From: a virus
DNA length: 38,778 bases
IMG/VR virus record: IMGVR_UViG_3300042521_001573
Location: 1 to 38,778 of that record
Reading direction: 5' to 3' (one strand)
In this document: positions 19,522 through 27,571 of the stretch, piece after piece
Position numbering within the stretch: position 1 is the stretch's first letter
How the letters are laid out: each line of letters begins with the position of its first letter
The notes under the pieces: model-generated
Told to the model about the DNA's origin: nothing
Databases searched by the model: none
The model's input: only the letters and a program-made list of their open reading frames with translations
Program-made: the position numbers and the translations under genes

Positions 19522-20589
19522 TTAATTCTGAATATCAAAAATTATCTCTACTGTTAGCTTTACGCTAGATTCTGCAAAAAATGGACTAAATGACTGAACA
19601 TCACTAGCAAAAATATCTATTAATCTAGCACTATTCCAATAATAAACCTTACACTCTAATAATTTATCATATTTTAATGCGTTTGGATTTAGTGTTCCGT
19701 CTATTAAAAACGGCTGAACTCCGTATTTAATAACCAGATTAGTATCATACATCCTTATTACTTTATCTTGTTGTAATCTTAAAATATCTATAATTTTATT
19801 ACGATCAGCCATAGTTTCTGATACTATATGAAGCAGCAATTCTTGTTTCATAACAAGAGATTTATCTCCCAACTGCCAAGGCTTGGATAGTCCTCTTGAA
19901 ACTGTTTCAATAATAATTGCTGGTAATTGTACTCTATTATTACTTAATATACTAAAATCGCCCTTATTTAATTGCTTGAAGTGTTCACTGTTCGCATCGG
20001 TTTGATATTGTAATTGTCTCCACCATTGAGCATTATCATAATTATAAATTTGTAACCACCGATAGCTATATTCCATTTCCACTTTGCTATTTAGTGGTAT
20101 AGCAGTATTGAATACTATTCTGCTATTAATATAGTCAACTTTATATGCGTAGGTTCCAACAGTATTTAAAGGATAAAAAGTATTATTAATGTAAATACCA
20201 GTAATAAGATTTGGAGATATTGATTGAATATACTCTTCTGGACAAGGAGTTGCTTCTAAAATTGAAACAGGGCAGGGTGTCGATGGAGTTATAACAATAT
20301 CTGGTTCTATACATTTACTATAAGAAATATCATCTTCCCATATCCAATCTTTTCTCATAGTTTGCCAAACTTGACCATTATTAAAATTAGGATCATTCGT
20401 TGGTTTTAGTAATGAAAGAGGATTTCCGTATATATTTTGATCGGGTTTTGCAACATTAATAAATCCTCCAATATTTAAGAATCCCCAATCTAGAAAACTT
20501 TTAATATTATTTTCAATCTGTGACATTAATAAATGTTGTCCAATATTATCAACGCCACTAAATTTTTCATTTCCTAAATTATAACTCAT
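19522..20589 (-). CDS. Neck/tail-completion protein with a TPCP linker
   Basis: This 355-residue virion protein starts with an ATG that overlaps the upstream stop (ATGA). The C-terminal two thirds contains EMEYSYRWLQIYN, WWRQLQYQTD, NRVQLPAIIIETVSRGL and a helix DRNKIIDILRLQQD. This motif set matches a phage protein family I recall next to connector genes; a tail-terminator or stopper role is likely by position. Residues 93-117 hold an inserted-looking Cys/Thr/Pro segment (ITPSTPCP, EATPCPEE), in the same style as the fibre proteins further along. Function is inferred from order. Confidence 0.65.
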   Translation of the reverse strand: MSYNLGNEKFSGVDNIGQHLLMSQIENNIKSFLDWGFLNIGGFINVAKPDQNIYGNPLSLLKPTNDPNFNNGQVWQTMRKDWIWEDDISYSKCIEPDIVITPSTPCPVSILEATPCPEEYIQSISPNLITGIYINNTFYPLNTVGTYAYKVDYINSRIVFNTAIPLNSKVEMEYSYRWLQIYNYDNAQWWRQLQYQTDANSEHFKQLNKGDFSILSNNRVQLPAIIIETVSRGLSKPWQLGDKSLVMKQELLLHIVSETMADRNKIIDILRLQQDKVIRMYDTNLVIKYGVQPFLIDGTLNPNALKYDKLLECKVYYWNSARLIDIFASDVQSFSPFFAESSVKLTVEIIFDIQN

Positions 20590-21227
20590 TTCATCGCCTC
20601 TTTTAAAATATTATTAATTTCACTATCAACAGAGTCTATGGCTCGTGTTATCCAATTGTTATTTTGTGTGCCAGCAAATTCTGGAGGAACACTCCACTTG
20701 CCTTTTTGTACTCCTCTCATGATAGCTCGTCCGGTACGAGATCTTGGATTAACCCCAAATTCTACAACATAGTCTTTAATAATAGTTTGATTGCCAAATA
20801 ATAATAACCATTCCAACCAATTTAAATCTACTCCTTTTTCTGTTGTTAATACGGCAGCAGACGAATTAATAACATCGGAATAATCCCCACTAATCATATT
20901 AATACTAAAACCACCAGATATTTTATTATTATTAATTGATACGCTTTTATAGTCTGTATTAATTTTTTTCCAAAAGTTTATAATAGATGATAGTCTACTA
21001 TCGCTATCTGGTAAACCAAATTCATATTTTAAATCACCAGATAATAACGAATTATACTCAGGACTATTTTTAATAGCATCAATTATAGTATTAATAATTT
21101 TAGGTTTAACTCGATTAAAAATATTTTGTAAATACTTATTTAGTTCTGGTTTTAATGCTCTTAGTATTTTACCTTCAATTTCATTAGTATTTTCAACAAT
21201 AAATACTCTGCTATTAAGATTACTCAT
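20586..21227 (-). CDS. Head-tail connector (neck) protein
   Basis: This 213-residue protein is assigned the ATG at 21227 because that codon overlaps the upstream stop as TAATG; an in-frame ATG at 21245 lies inside the preceding gene. The C-terminal half carries LNWLEWLLLFGNQTIIKDYV, then SRTGRAIM and WSVPPEFAGTQNNNWITRAI. These are strong phage neck-family signatures (WLEWLL...PEFAGTxNNNWITRAI), remembered rather than searched. The protein probably joins the portal vertex to the tail. The N-terminal half is helical and Asn-rich. Confidence 0.75.
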   Translation of the reverse strand: MSNLNSRVFIVENTNEIEGKILRALKPELNKYLQNIFNRVKPKIINTIIDAIKNSPEYNSLLSGDLKYEFGLPDSDSRLSSIINFWKKINTDYKSVSINNNKISGGFSINMISGDYSDVINSSAAVLTTEKGVDLNWLEWLLLFGNQTIIKDYVVEFGVNPRSRTGRAIMRGVQKGKWSVPPEFAGTQNNNWITRAIDSVDSEINNILKEAMK

Positions 21228-21757
21228 TACTGTACACTTTGCCAAGTAGTAACTATAAAACTATTATCTCCAAAACCCATTGGTATAGGATCTCTGTATC
21301 TAATATATTTATTTAAACTTAAATCTGTAATATTAGTATCTATAATAATATATGATGCATTTTTAATATTGGCATAATGTGATATATTGCATAGAGATTG
21401 TATTTTACCATCTACGAAATTTACGCTTTCTAATTCTAGAGGAGCCATACCAAAAAATGCGGGTTTGATAATACCAAGATATAGCTCTTTTTCATTAGAA
21501 AAGCTAAGACTTCCAACACCGGCGCAATAGGGACAAATTTGTCCATCTATAAAAGGTATAGGTCCACCGGGTTCGTATCTGTTGGTGGATCTTCTGCTAA
21601 TTGAATCATAAATACAATTTGGACAATCTTGTAGTTTGGTATTTTCAAATACTAATTTACAAGGTACTGTTAATGCAGTATCTTCTAATAAGGCATTTAT
21701 CATGTCCTTAAATGTTTGTTTATGGGCCGATGTAATAATACCAGTAAATATACTCAT
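21227..21757 (-). CDS. Zinc-binding neck protein
   Basis: This 176-residue protein has two CxxC pairs, C45-P-N-C48 and C75-P-Y-C78, separated by a YEPGGPIPF loop. It therefore probably carries a structural zinc site. The arrangement CPNCxYD ... GGPxPFxxGxxCPxCxG is one I recognise from phage neck-region proteins lying between capsid and tail genes. No Shine-Dalgarno is obvious before the ATG. The stop overlaps the next gene's start, so the neck genes are translationally coupled. A head-closure role is inferred from position. Confidence 0.7.
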   Translation of the reverse strand: MSIFTGIITSAHKQTFKDMINALLEDTALTVPCKLVFENTKLQDCPNCIYDSISRRSTNRYEPGGPIPFIDGQICPYCAGVGSLSFSNEKELYLGIIKPAFFGMAPLELESVNFVDGKIQSLCNISHYANIKNASYIIIDTNITDLSLNKYIRYRDPIPMGFGDNSFIVTTWQSVQ

Positions 21758-21769
21758 ATTTTTATTTGA

Positions 21770-22303
21770 TTAATAAAATTGATTATTTTTAAATCTACTA
21801 TGATTAGAATCTGAATTATTAAGATTCTGAGGATCAAAATTATTTCCAACAAAAGGACTAAATATTGCTCTAATAGCTGTAGCATTACCAATATTATGAT
21901 CTAGTACTAATTGTTCGTATAGCTTGCACGGACCCATATTTAAAATATCTCTATACCCAGCAAGTGTACCATTAACACTTAAACTAGCAGGCCCTAAAGC
22001 TGCTCTAAGGCCTTCTCCGGCCGCCTTGGTTCTAAATGTACTTTGATCTAATAGACAGGCCGCTTTAAGAGATACCAGACCAATAAAGTCTATATCTCTA
22101 ACTTCTGGATCGCTAGGATCTGGACTTATGGTGGTTGCTACAACATTAGTTGTATAAGTATTATCAAAATTAACTTCCATAATAACATACTGAGCAGCAA
22201 TTACAGTTAATTGTATTAATCTATCATCGCTATAGGTTGGAGATGTAGATAAGTCATTAATTAAATTTCTAATAATTAATGGTATTTCGGTTTCCCAGTA
22301 CAT
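21770..22303 (-). CDS. Head-tail adaptor candidate
   Basis: This 177-residue protein is the first gene after the capsid-gene terminator. I use the ATG at 22303 (MYWETEIP) because AGAAAGG precedes it by six bases; the longer in-frame form from 22363 would run through the terminator hairpin. The chain is helical in its first 75 residues, with LINDLSTSPTYSDDRLIQLT, the usual opening of a gp6/gp15-type adaptor, and then VRDIDFIGLVSLKAACLL. The adaptor role (contacting the portal ring) is inferred from this pattern and from position. Confidence 0.65.
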   Translation of the reverse strand: MYWETEIPLIIRNLINDLSTSPTYSDDRLIQLTVIAAQYVIMEVNFDNTYTTNVVATTISPDPSDPEVRDIDFIGLVSLKAACLLDQSTFRTKAAGEGLRAALGPASLSVNGTLAGYRDILNMGPCKLYEQLVLDHNIGNATAIRAIFSPFVGNNFDPQNLNNSDSNHSRFKNNQFY

Positions 22304-22336
22304 AATGAACCTTTCTAAAAAGAGCCATAAGTATAT

Positions 22337-22342
22337 TACACC
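22337..22342 (-). promoter_or_regulatory. GGTGTA late-promoter candidate (neck genes)
   Basis: GGTGTAATATAC directly follows the T tract of the capsid terminator and lies 33 bases ahead of the adaptor gene. A promoter right after a terminator is a sensible way to restart transcription for the neck and tail genes. Confidence 0.6.
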
Positions 22343-22348
22343 TAAAAA

Positions 22349-22376
22349 AAAAGGCCAGCCCAAAGGCCAGCCTTTT
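22349..22376. terminator. Bidirectional intrinsic terminator after the major capsid gene
   Basis: A hairpin has a seven-pair outer stem (AAAAGGC at 22349-22355 with GCCTTTT at 22370-22376), a small CA/CA internal loop, an inner GCC/GGC stem and a CAAA loop. It is flanked by a run of nine A on the left (22344-22352), which is a T tract for minus-strand transcripts. It should stop most transcription leaving the capsid gene and lower expression of the neck genes. Confidence 0.85.
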
Positions 22377-22402
22377 CTTTTTCAGTTAATCAAAACTTGA
22401 TA

Positions 22403-23413
22403 TTAGAGAGAGCCAAGTAGTACTCTGCGGTTGTCGAGAACAGCAAAGCCTTGTTCAGCCCAGCCGTAGAAGCCTGCTCTCTTCTGACGATGTAGTGTAT
22501 CGTCTTCGAAGATTTGAACTTGCTCACGAACTGGCATTATGAAACTATCTCTCTTGCGTAGATCAAGACCAACTACTAGTTCAACGTCGCCTTCTGGAAG
22601 AGTGGCTGATAGAACGTTGTCATAGAATAGTTGATATTCTTGACCTTCACCAAGTTCGTCACGATCATGGAGGTTGACGCCGAATACTCTGTTTAGAGTA
22701 CCATCAGCAGCAACATAGATCTCACGACGAGTGATTTCGTCTACTTGATCAACGCCCCAGTTGCGAATGTCTTCCATAGCTTCTGGTGAAACGTAAAGAT
22801 CTGTAAGTAGACCACGATTATTACTAGCACTATTACCGCCACCATTGCGACGCATAACAGTCTTCATTAGACTAACTAGACGCTTGGTGAATTGACCGCT
22901 ATCGGCATCGCTGTCGAATACTACGATATTGCGATCAACGCCAGCAGCTAGTAGTGTGTGCCAGCCGTCATCATTCATCTTCTTAACAAATTGAGCTTCC
23001 ATAACTTCCATAGCACGACCAACAACGTCCCAGCGGGCGTCACGGGCATACTTTAGGAGGTAGTCAATTGAGGCGCCAATGTCATAGGTTGGAACCATGA
23101 CGTAATCGCCTTCAACATGACGCTCTGGAATGTAACCATGATTAGGAATTGTGTAGGCCACAAAGTCCTTCTCGGTACCAGGAGCAAGGAAATCTAATGG
23201 AAATTCAGGAGTAGCACTTTGAGCCAATACGATTGGTTCGAAAATGTTATCAAGAATATCGCCATTTAGAATACCTTGACGAAGTGGTAATTCTAGGGCT
23301 TTTGCAAATTCTGCATTTGCGGCTAAAGCCTCTTCTTTATTCAGTGAACCTGAACGAACAAGAAGATCTGTAAGTTCTGGTGTTGGTTTAAAGGTCTGAT
23401 TATTAGATGACAT
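22403..23413 (-). CDS. Major capsid protein (HK97-like)
   Basis: This 336-residue protein follows the protease/scaffold and decoration genes, has a strong ribosome site (GGAG seven bases before ATG) and is followed by a clear terminator, all expected for the most abundant virion protein. An acidic N-terminal arm of about 60 residues comes first. The E-loop/P-domain style follows: FPLDFLAPGTEKDFVAYTIP, MVPTYDIGASIDYLLKYARD, then a long helix AMEVMEAQFVKKMNDDGW. A late segment RKRDSFIMPVREQVQIFEDD and FAVLDNRRVLLG closes the fold. It contains no cysteine. Codon use includes more C-ending codons than neighbouring genes, as often seen in highly expressed genes. Confidence 0.88.
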   Translation of the reverse strand: MSSNNQTFKPTPELTDLLVRSGSLNKEEALAANAEFAKALELPLRQGILNGDILDNIFEPIVLAQSATPEFPLDFLAPGTEKDFVAYTIPNHGYIPERHVEGDYVMVPTYDIGASIDYLLKYARDARWDVVGRAMEVMEAQFVKKMNDDGWHTLLAAGVDRNIVVFDSDADSGQFTKRLVSLMKTVMRRNGGGNSASNNRGLLTDLYVSPEAMEDIRNWGVDQVDEITRREIYVAADGTLNRVFGVNLHDRDELGEGQEYQLFYDNVLSATLPEGDVELVVGLDLRKRDSFIMPVREQVQIFEDDTLHRQKRAGFYGWAEQGFAVLDNRRVLLGSL

Positions 23414-23435
23414 TTTTTTTCTCCATTAAATTTGA

Positions 23436-23885
23436 TTACTGAATGTTAACTGAGACTTTAGCGAAACCATCAGCATCCTTACCACTAAGGAATGTGCCGA
23501 TTTTGACAGCGTTTGTTGATGTTGTTGATACTGTGCCACTTGGGCCAACATAAGCAGAATCACCAGCAGATGGACTACCATCAACTAGGTCAGTTGTAAC
23601 TTGGCCAACTCTTAGAAGAGTAACCTTGCCACCAACTTGAACTTCGTCTTTGTGCCAGTTGATATGCTGTCTTGTTAGATCAAGATTTACAACATCATTT
23701 AGTAGTACGCCTGCTGGAACGTTGCCAGAAGCAGCTGCTGCATAAGCAACTACAGCATCAGCATCGTCCATTGATACGCCTACACCACCTGTTACGAAAG
23801 AAACTACGCCGCCTCTTTCAGCTGTTGTATTCATGAAAAAAGAGATATCTGTTAAATGTTCAATACGATCTGGTTTAAGAGCCAT
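23436..23885 (-). CDS. Head decoration/capsid-stabilising protein candidate
   Basis: This 149-residue protein is Ala/Val/Gly-rich and lies between the scaffold and the major capsid gene, the usual place of decoration proteins. The sequence reads as a small beta barrel: GGVVSFVTGGVGVSM, VPAGVLLNDVV, a charged turn, KVTLLRVGQVTTDLVDG, and a final IGTFLSGKDADGFAKVSVNI. This resembles DUF2190-type or lambda-gpD-position proteins. GGGAG sits at good distance before the ATG. No cysteine is present. The role is inferred from position and fold impression. Confidence 0.7.
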   Translation of the reverse strand: MALKPDRIEHLTDISFFMNTTAERGGVVSFVTGGVGVSMDDADAVVAYAAAASGNVPAGVLLNDVVNLDLTRQHINWHKDEVQVGGKVTLLRVGQVTTDLVDGSPSAGDSAYVGPSGTVSTTSTNAVKIGTFLSGKDADGFAKVSVNIQ

Positions 23886-23887
23886 TG

Positions 23888-24514
23888 TTATTCTCCCTTA
23901 TTAAGTTTTTTACCGAGTCTGTTGCAAACAAAGTCTACGAGAGCTGCACGAGTTGAATCAACTTCTGGAACTTCTTCGCCGCCAACAACGGGAACAATTT
24001 CTTCAGTTGTTTCTACATTTTCAAGAGCCTCGGTAATGTCATTGGTTTCTTCAACTTCATCAGCCTTGGCCATCTTATCTTCTTTTTTCTTTTTGGTCTT
24101 GAGCATGTCTGTCATTGCAGCAAATGTTTCATCGTCAACATTTTCAAACTTCTCAAGTACGTTATCAAGATTATCATCTTCATAACCGTTCTCAATGAGA
24201 GCAGCTTTGCGCATCATTTTCTTTTCTTTCTTCATATAGCCTGCAACTGCTTCATTAGCTTGATTAAGCTTTGTTTCTAGTTCGACTATTGAAGCTTCCA
24301 TCTTTTTCATTTTTTCTTCATAGTCTTTCATCTTTTTAGCAGCTTCTTCCTTTTCGGTTACAAGCTGATCTTTTTCGCTAGTTAGACTATTCAATGTTTC
24401 TGCATGAGCATTCTTCATAGTTTCGATTTCGGTCTTGAGTTCTGTTACTGCTAATTCAGCAGCCTTTGTGGCTTCTGAGCAGTCAGCAACAGTATTTTCA
24501 GCTTGTTCACTCAT
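23888..24514 (-). CDS. Nested scaffold product (internal start in the protease/scaffold gene)
   Basis: An in-frame ATG at 24514 (residue 271, MSEQAENTVADC) is preceded by GGAGA at 24527-24523 with eight bases between. It lies exactly at the junction between the protease part and the coiled coil. Translation from here would give a free 208-residue scaffold, as in lambda C/Nu3. The site and spacing are seen directly; use of the start is inference. Confidence 0.65.
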   Translation of the reverse strand: MSEQAENTVADCSEATKAAELAVTELKTEIETMKNAHAETLNSLTSEKDQLVTEKEEAAKKMKDYEEKMKKMEASIVELETKLNQANEAVAGYMKKEKKMMRKAALIENGYEDDNLDNVLEKFENVDDETFAAMTDMLKTKKKKEDKMAKADEVEETNDITEALENVETTEEIVPVVGGEEVPEVDSTRAALVDFVCNRLGKKLNKGE

Positions 24515-25324
24515 TGTATTATTCTCCGTTTGTTCGGTTGACTGAAAAATAGTTACACCTGATTTTGTAAAATCGTCATTTTTTTCTAAAAATTTAAATT
24601 CGTCTTTACTAAATATTATACTATCTGGATTTGCTGGTCTGTCTACATAGCCCTTACCACTAAATGTAATATTTCGTAAAACTCTACCAATTTTATAGTT
24701 TTCGTGCTCTCCCATACCACCATATGCTCTAAGATATTTAGTTAAATATGCTGTATTATTATCACGAGATAAAACTTTATATTCTCCAGTATCTTTATTA
24801 ATTAATCCATAATCAAAACCCTTGAAAAAGCATTCCATGCTCACGTATTTCAAGCCATTCTCAATCTCTGCTATGAGCTTGTTGGTTCTTTCTTGGAGTT
24901 CAGGTTTGGTATAAGATTTATAGATTACGGCTCCGGTCAAAATATGATACTTTTCTGGTAAATTCTCTATTGGTGTATTTTCGTCAATTAAAATGCCATC
25001 TTGTGTAACAGGATAGTTTGATACTATATGGCCAATAATTAAACCTTCATCATGTTCTAGATTTGTAGGTTTGTGTTCTGGACTATGGCGAGCGGCCCAT
25101 ACTTCATTTTTATCGAAAATATCGTCATTTTTATTCCAATTGCTACTTACTAAAATAGACTGAGTGTAATATAAATCACTGTCGTTGACAGAAGCTAAAG
25201 CCTTAAAAGTTTTAGATTTTAGCTCTTTACTGCATGGTTCTATTGCAGATGCGTATGATATGCTGGCGGATGTCTGAATTTTTTCAGCTATACCATCATC
25301 GTATTCTTGTTGAAATATTTGCAT
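23888..25324 (-). CDS. Prohead protease fused to scaffold
   Basis: This 478-residue protein has two parts. Residues 1-260 look like a phage prohead serine protease: candidate catalytic His91 or His99 (NLEHDEGLIIGHIV), candidate Ser162 (KYVSMECFF), and the family's closing phrase FSGKGYVDRPANPDSIIF at 221-238. Residues 271-478 are highly charged coiled coil (KEEAAKKMKDYEEKMKKMEA) and end in a short basic segment, as expected for a scaffold. An internal ATG with its own ribosome site begins at residue 271. The protease matures the prohead and digests the scaffold; the catalytic residues are proposed from pattern, not proven. Confidence 0.82.
   Translation of the reverse strand: MQIFQQEYDDGIAEKIQTSASISYASAIEPCSKELKSKTFKALASVNDSDLYYTQSILVSSNWNKNDDIFDKNEVWAARHSPEHKPTNLEHDEGLIIGHIVSNYPVTQDGILIDENTPIENLPEKYHILTGAVIYKSYTKPELQERTNKLIAEIENGLKYVSMECFFKGFDYGLINKDTGEYKVLSRDNNTAYLTKYLRAYGGMGEHENYKIGRVLRNITFSGKGYVDRPANPDSIIFSKDEFKFLEKNDDFTKSGVTIFQSTEQTENNTMSEQAENTVADCSEATKAAELAVTELKTEIETMKNAHAETLNSLTSEKDQLVTEKEEAAKKMKDYEEKMKKMEASIVELETKLNQANEAVAGYMKKEKKMMRKAALIENGYEDDNLDNVLEKFENVDDETFAAMTDMLKTKKKKEDKMAKADEVEETNDITEALENVETTEEIVPVVGGEEVPEVDSTRAALVDFVCNRLGKKLNKGE
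24523..24527 (-). promoter_or_regulatory. Internal ribosome binding site for the nested scaffold
   Basis: GGAGA sits eight bases before an in-frame ATG inside the protease/scaffold gene, at the exact domain boundary. It decides the start of the free scaffold product. Confidence 0.65.
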
Positions 25325-25344
25325 TTTATAACTCCAGTATAATA

Positions 25345-27525
25345 CTAACTATACACCGCTGAATAAAATGATGACTTAATTAATTTATTTTCTTCACTAG
25401 TAATTGTGCGATTTAATTCGTTACTAATTTGTTTGATCCAGTAATTTAAACTATTAAATTTGGAGATAATATCTGTATGATTAATTTGACTTATAGCCTT
25501 ATTTATATTAATCTCATTAATAGAACTATTAATTTCTAGTCCTAATAAAATTTTAGTTTTAAAATCATCTAGTTCTTTACTTTCTTTAGCAGATAGTTTT
25601 CTAAGGTTATCTTTATTATAAAATTCTAATAACATAGGATTGACAATTTCGCTGATCTTGTCTTGAGCTTCATTTGCCCATATGGCTAAAGACGCTCCTG
25701 TTCTTGGGGCGAAATCTCTTTCTTTTCTTTGTTGTGAATCTTTACTATTTTTTGGGCGACCTTCTCCGGATATTCCAATGGGAGAACTAGATCCAGGATT
25801 TCCACCAATTTTTGGAGCCGTCGGAAACTTAGCTTTCATTTCTAGTCCAGTAATTTCTCCTCGTTTTTTAGGATCTAATTCTAATCCTACTTGACTTGGT
25901 GTTACGATTCCAAGCTGTAAAGCAATCTTCTTAAGATTATTTTCAAAATTAGCATCATAATAAGGACCAGCTTTAGGTACCATACGTTCAGCATCTCTAT
26001 CTCTATTTTCTCTATTAAGGCGATATTTTTCCATATTCGGATCAATGCCGAATTTCATTTGGATCAGTTCATCGCTAATTAAGTTTCTATCTGCAAGTTG
26101 TACTAGGAGTGCTTTTTCAGCATCTTCATTGCTAAGATCCATTCTGTCGAATTCAATTTTTGCTGGATATTTAAATCCCATAGCCTTTTGTACCAACTCT
26201 AATTCTTTTTCCCAAAAATTAACTAGTACATCACGCCCATATTGCAGTCGTTGAGTGAGTGTTTTTAGACTTATAAAGTTATTGGTTGTTCCGGATGCTC
26301 CGAACGTTCCTGTTAATGTTGGTGGAATTCCAAGTCCAGCATATACGCTATTAAGATGAGGAGTATATTTTCCTTCACCTAAAAAGTTATGAACATTAGT
26401 ATTGCTTTCAATAAGTTCGATATCTGGACCCCAAACGAGATCCATAGTTCCGCCTCCAACGTTATTGCCCAAAATTGCTGACAGTTTGGCTGCTGCTGCT
26501 TTGGTTGGGGCGATCTTGTGCTCAAGACTACCCAATTTGAAAATTCTGATATTAGAAACAGCTCCATCAAGAGCACACATATCAGCTAATTTTAGTTTTT
26601 CTAAGATTGTTATATCATCCATGATAGCGTATATCATCGGGTATGCCCATACTTGCCAATCATCTTTTTTATAATGAAAAACTAAAACCTTGTCGGGATT
26701 TAATACGTATGGCTTTTTTGTTTTCGCTGCTTCCAAAATATCTTGAGGTAACTGATTTACAATATTTTTTTCCGCATCATTCTTAGGAGCGTTAATAGTA
26801 CGTCTAAGCGAAGACGGTAATGTAACTCCATATATTTTTTTCTGAGCAAATGATGATAAAGATCCACCAAGAACATCGACATATACAGGATCTATAAATG
26901 TATACTTCCAAGGAATTTCTTTTTTATCAATATCAACATCATCATATTCTGGATTGATAATATCTGCCGTAGCCGTAGCTCTATACATTCTATCAATAGT
27001 TTTTGTACTAATTTTAGCTGTTTGTTTACTAACTACTATATTTGCTGTACGATATAAATTATTTAGAAATCTTTCACTGCGATCTCTACCATTAACTTTC
27101 TTAAACCATGCCTTATAAAAACGTTCTATTCTTTTATTTGGGTGAACAACTCTGATGCCCTGAGAAGCAAAATCACCCATCAAGTCAATAACATTCTTTA
27201 CTAGTCCTACTCTTTGATAAATTTCATCTGCTCTACGAATAATATTTTTAACTTTGTTAGGAACAGCTTCTTCTGGACGGAATGAATAGTAGTCAGACTT
27301 TGTGAGTCCTGGTCTACCATCAACATTAGAATCAAGACCAGAAAAGTCTAATCTGGTTCGACGAGCTGTAGATTTACCAATACCATTATATTCGGCTAAT
27401 GATTGTGATGATACTTGTAGGGCGTCTTTTTTGCTTTGTAAATCTTCACCCCAAGTAACATAGGCTTCTTCGTTTGATAGTAACTCGTTTTCGATAGCTT
27501 CACTTTTTGGATAATTTTTAGCCAT
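25345..27525 (-). CDS. Portal protein
   Basis: This 726-residue gene lies between the large terminase and the protease/scaffold. The N-terminal region contains VGLVKNVIDLMGDFASQGIR, a stem/wing entry typical of portals. The core has WAYPMIYAIMDDITILEKLK, then LADMCALDGAVSNIRIFKLG and the signature region IPPTLTGTFGASGTTNNFIS, followed by a long helix QRLQYGRDVLVNFWEKELEL. The C-terminal 150 residues are charged, with a Pro/Gly linker. The protein forms the dodecameric DNA gate of the capsid. Its last codons overlap a GGTGTA element that precedes the next gene. Confidence 0.88.
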   Translation of the reverse strand: MAKNYPKSEAIENELLSNEEAYVTWGEDLQSKKDALQVSSQSLAEYNGIGKSTARRTRLDFSGLDSNVDGRPGLTKSDYYSFRPEEAVPNKVKNIIRRADEIYQRVGLVKNVIDLMGDFASQGIRVVHPNKRIERFYKAWFKKVNGRDRSERFLNNLYRTANIVVSKQTAKISTKTIDRMYRATATADIINPEYDDVDIDKKEIPWKYTFIDPVYVDVLGGSLSSFAQKKIYGVTLPSSLRRTINAPKNDAEKNIVNQLPQDILEAAKTKKPYVLNPDKVLVFHYKKDDWQVWAYPMIYAIMDDITILEKLKLADMCALDGAVSNIRIFKLGSLEHKIAPTKAAAAKLSAILGNNVGGGTMDLVWGPDIELIESNTNVHNFLGEGKYTPHLNSVYAGLGIPPTLTGTFGASGTTNNFISLKTLTQRLQYGRDVLVNFWEKELELVQKAMGFKYPAKIEFDRMDLSNEDAEKALLVQLADRNLISDELIQMKFGIDPNMEKYRLNRENRDRDAERMVPKAGPYYDANFENNLKKIALQLGIVTPSQVGLELDPKKRGEITGLEMKAKFPTAPKIGGNPGSSSPIGISGEGRPKNSKDSQQRKERDFAPRTGASLAIWANEAQDKISEIVNPMLLEFYNKDNLRKLSAKESKELDDFKTKILLGLEINSSINEININKAISQINHTDIISKFNSLNYWIKQISNELNRTITSEENKLIKSSFYSAVYS
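25352..25357 (-). promoter_or_regulatory. GGTGTA late-promoter candidate (protease/scaffold)
   Basis: GGTGTATAGTTAG overlaps the last codons of the portal gene and lies 27 bases ahead of the protease/scaffold start. Confidence 0.5.
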
Positions 27526-27564
27526 AATAACTCTATTTATATTGTAATTGTATTGTAATTATAT

Positions 27565-27570
27565 TACACC
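27565..27570 (-). promoter_or_regulatory. GGTGTA late-promoter candidate (portal)
   Basis: GGTGTAATATAATT lies 39 bases ahead of the portal start, immediately after the large terminase stop. Confidence 0.55.
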
Positions 27571-27571
27571 A

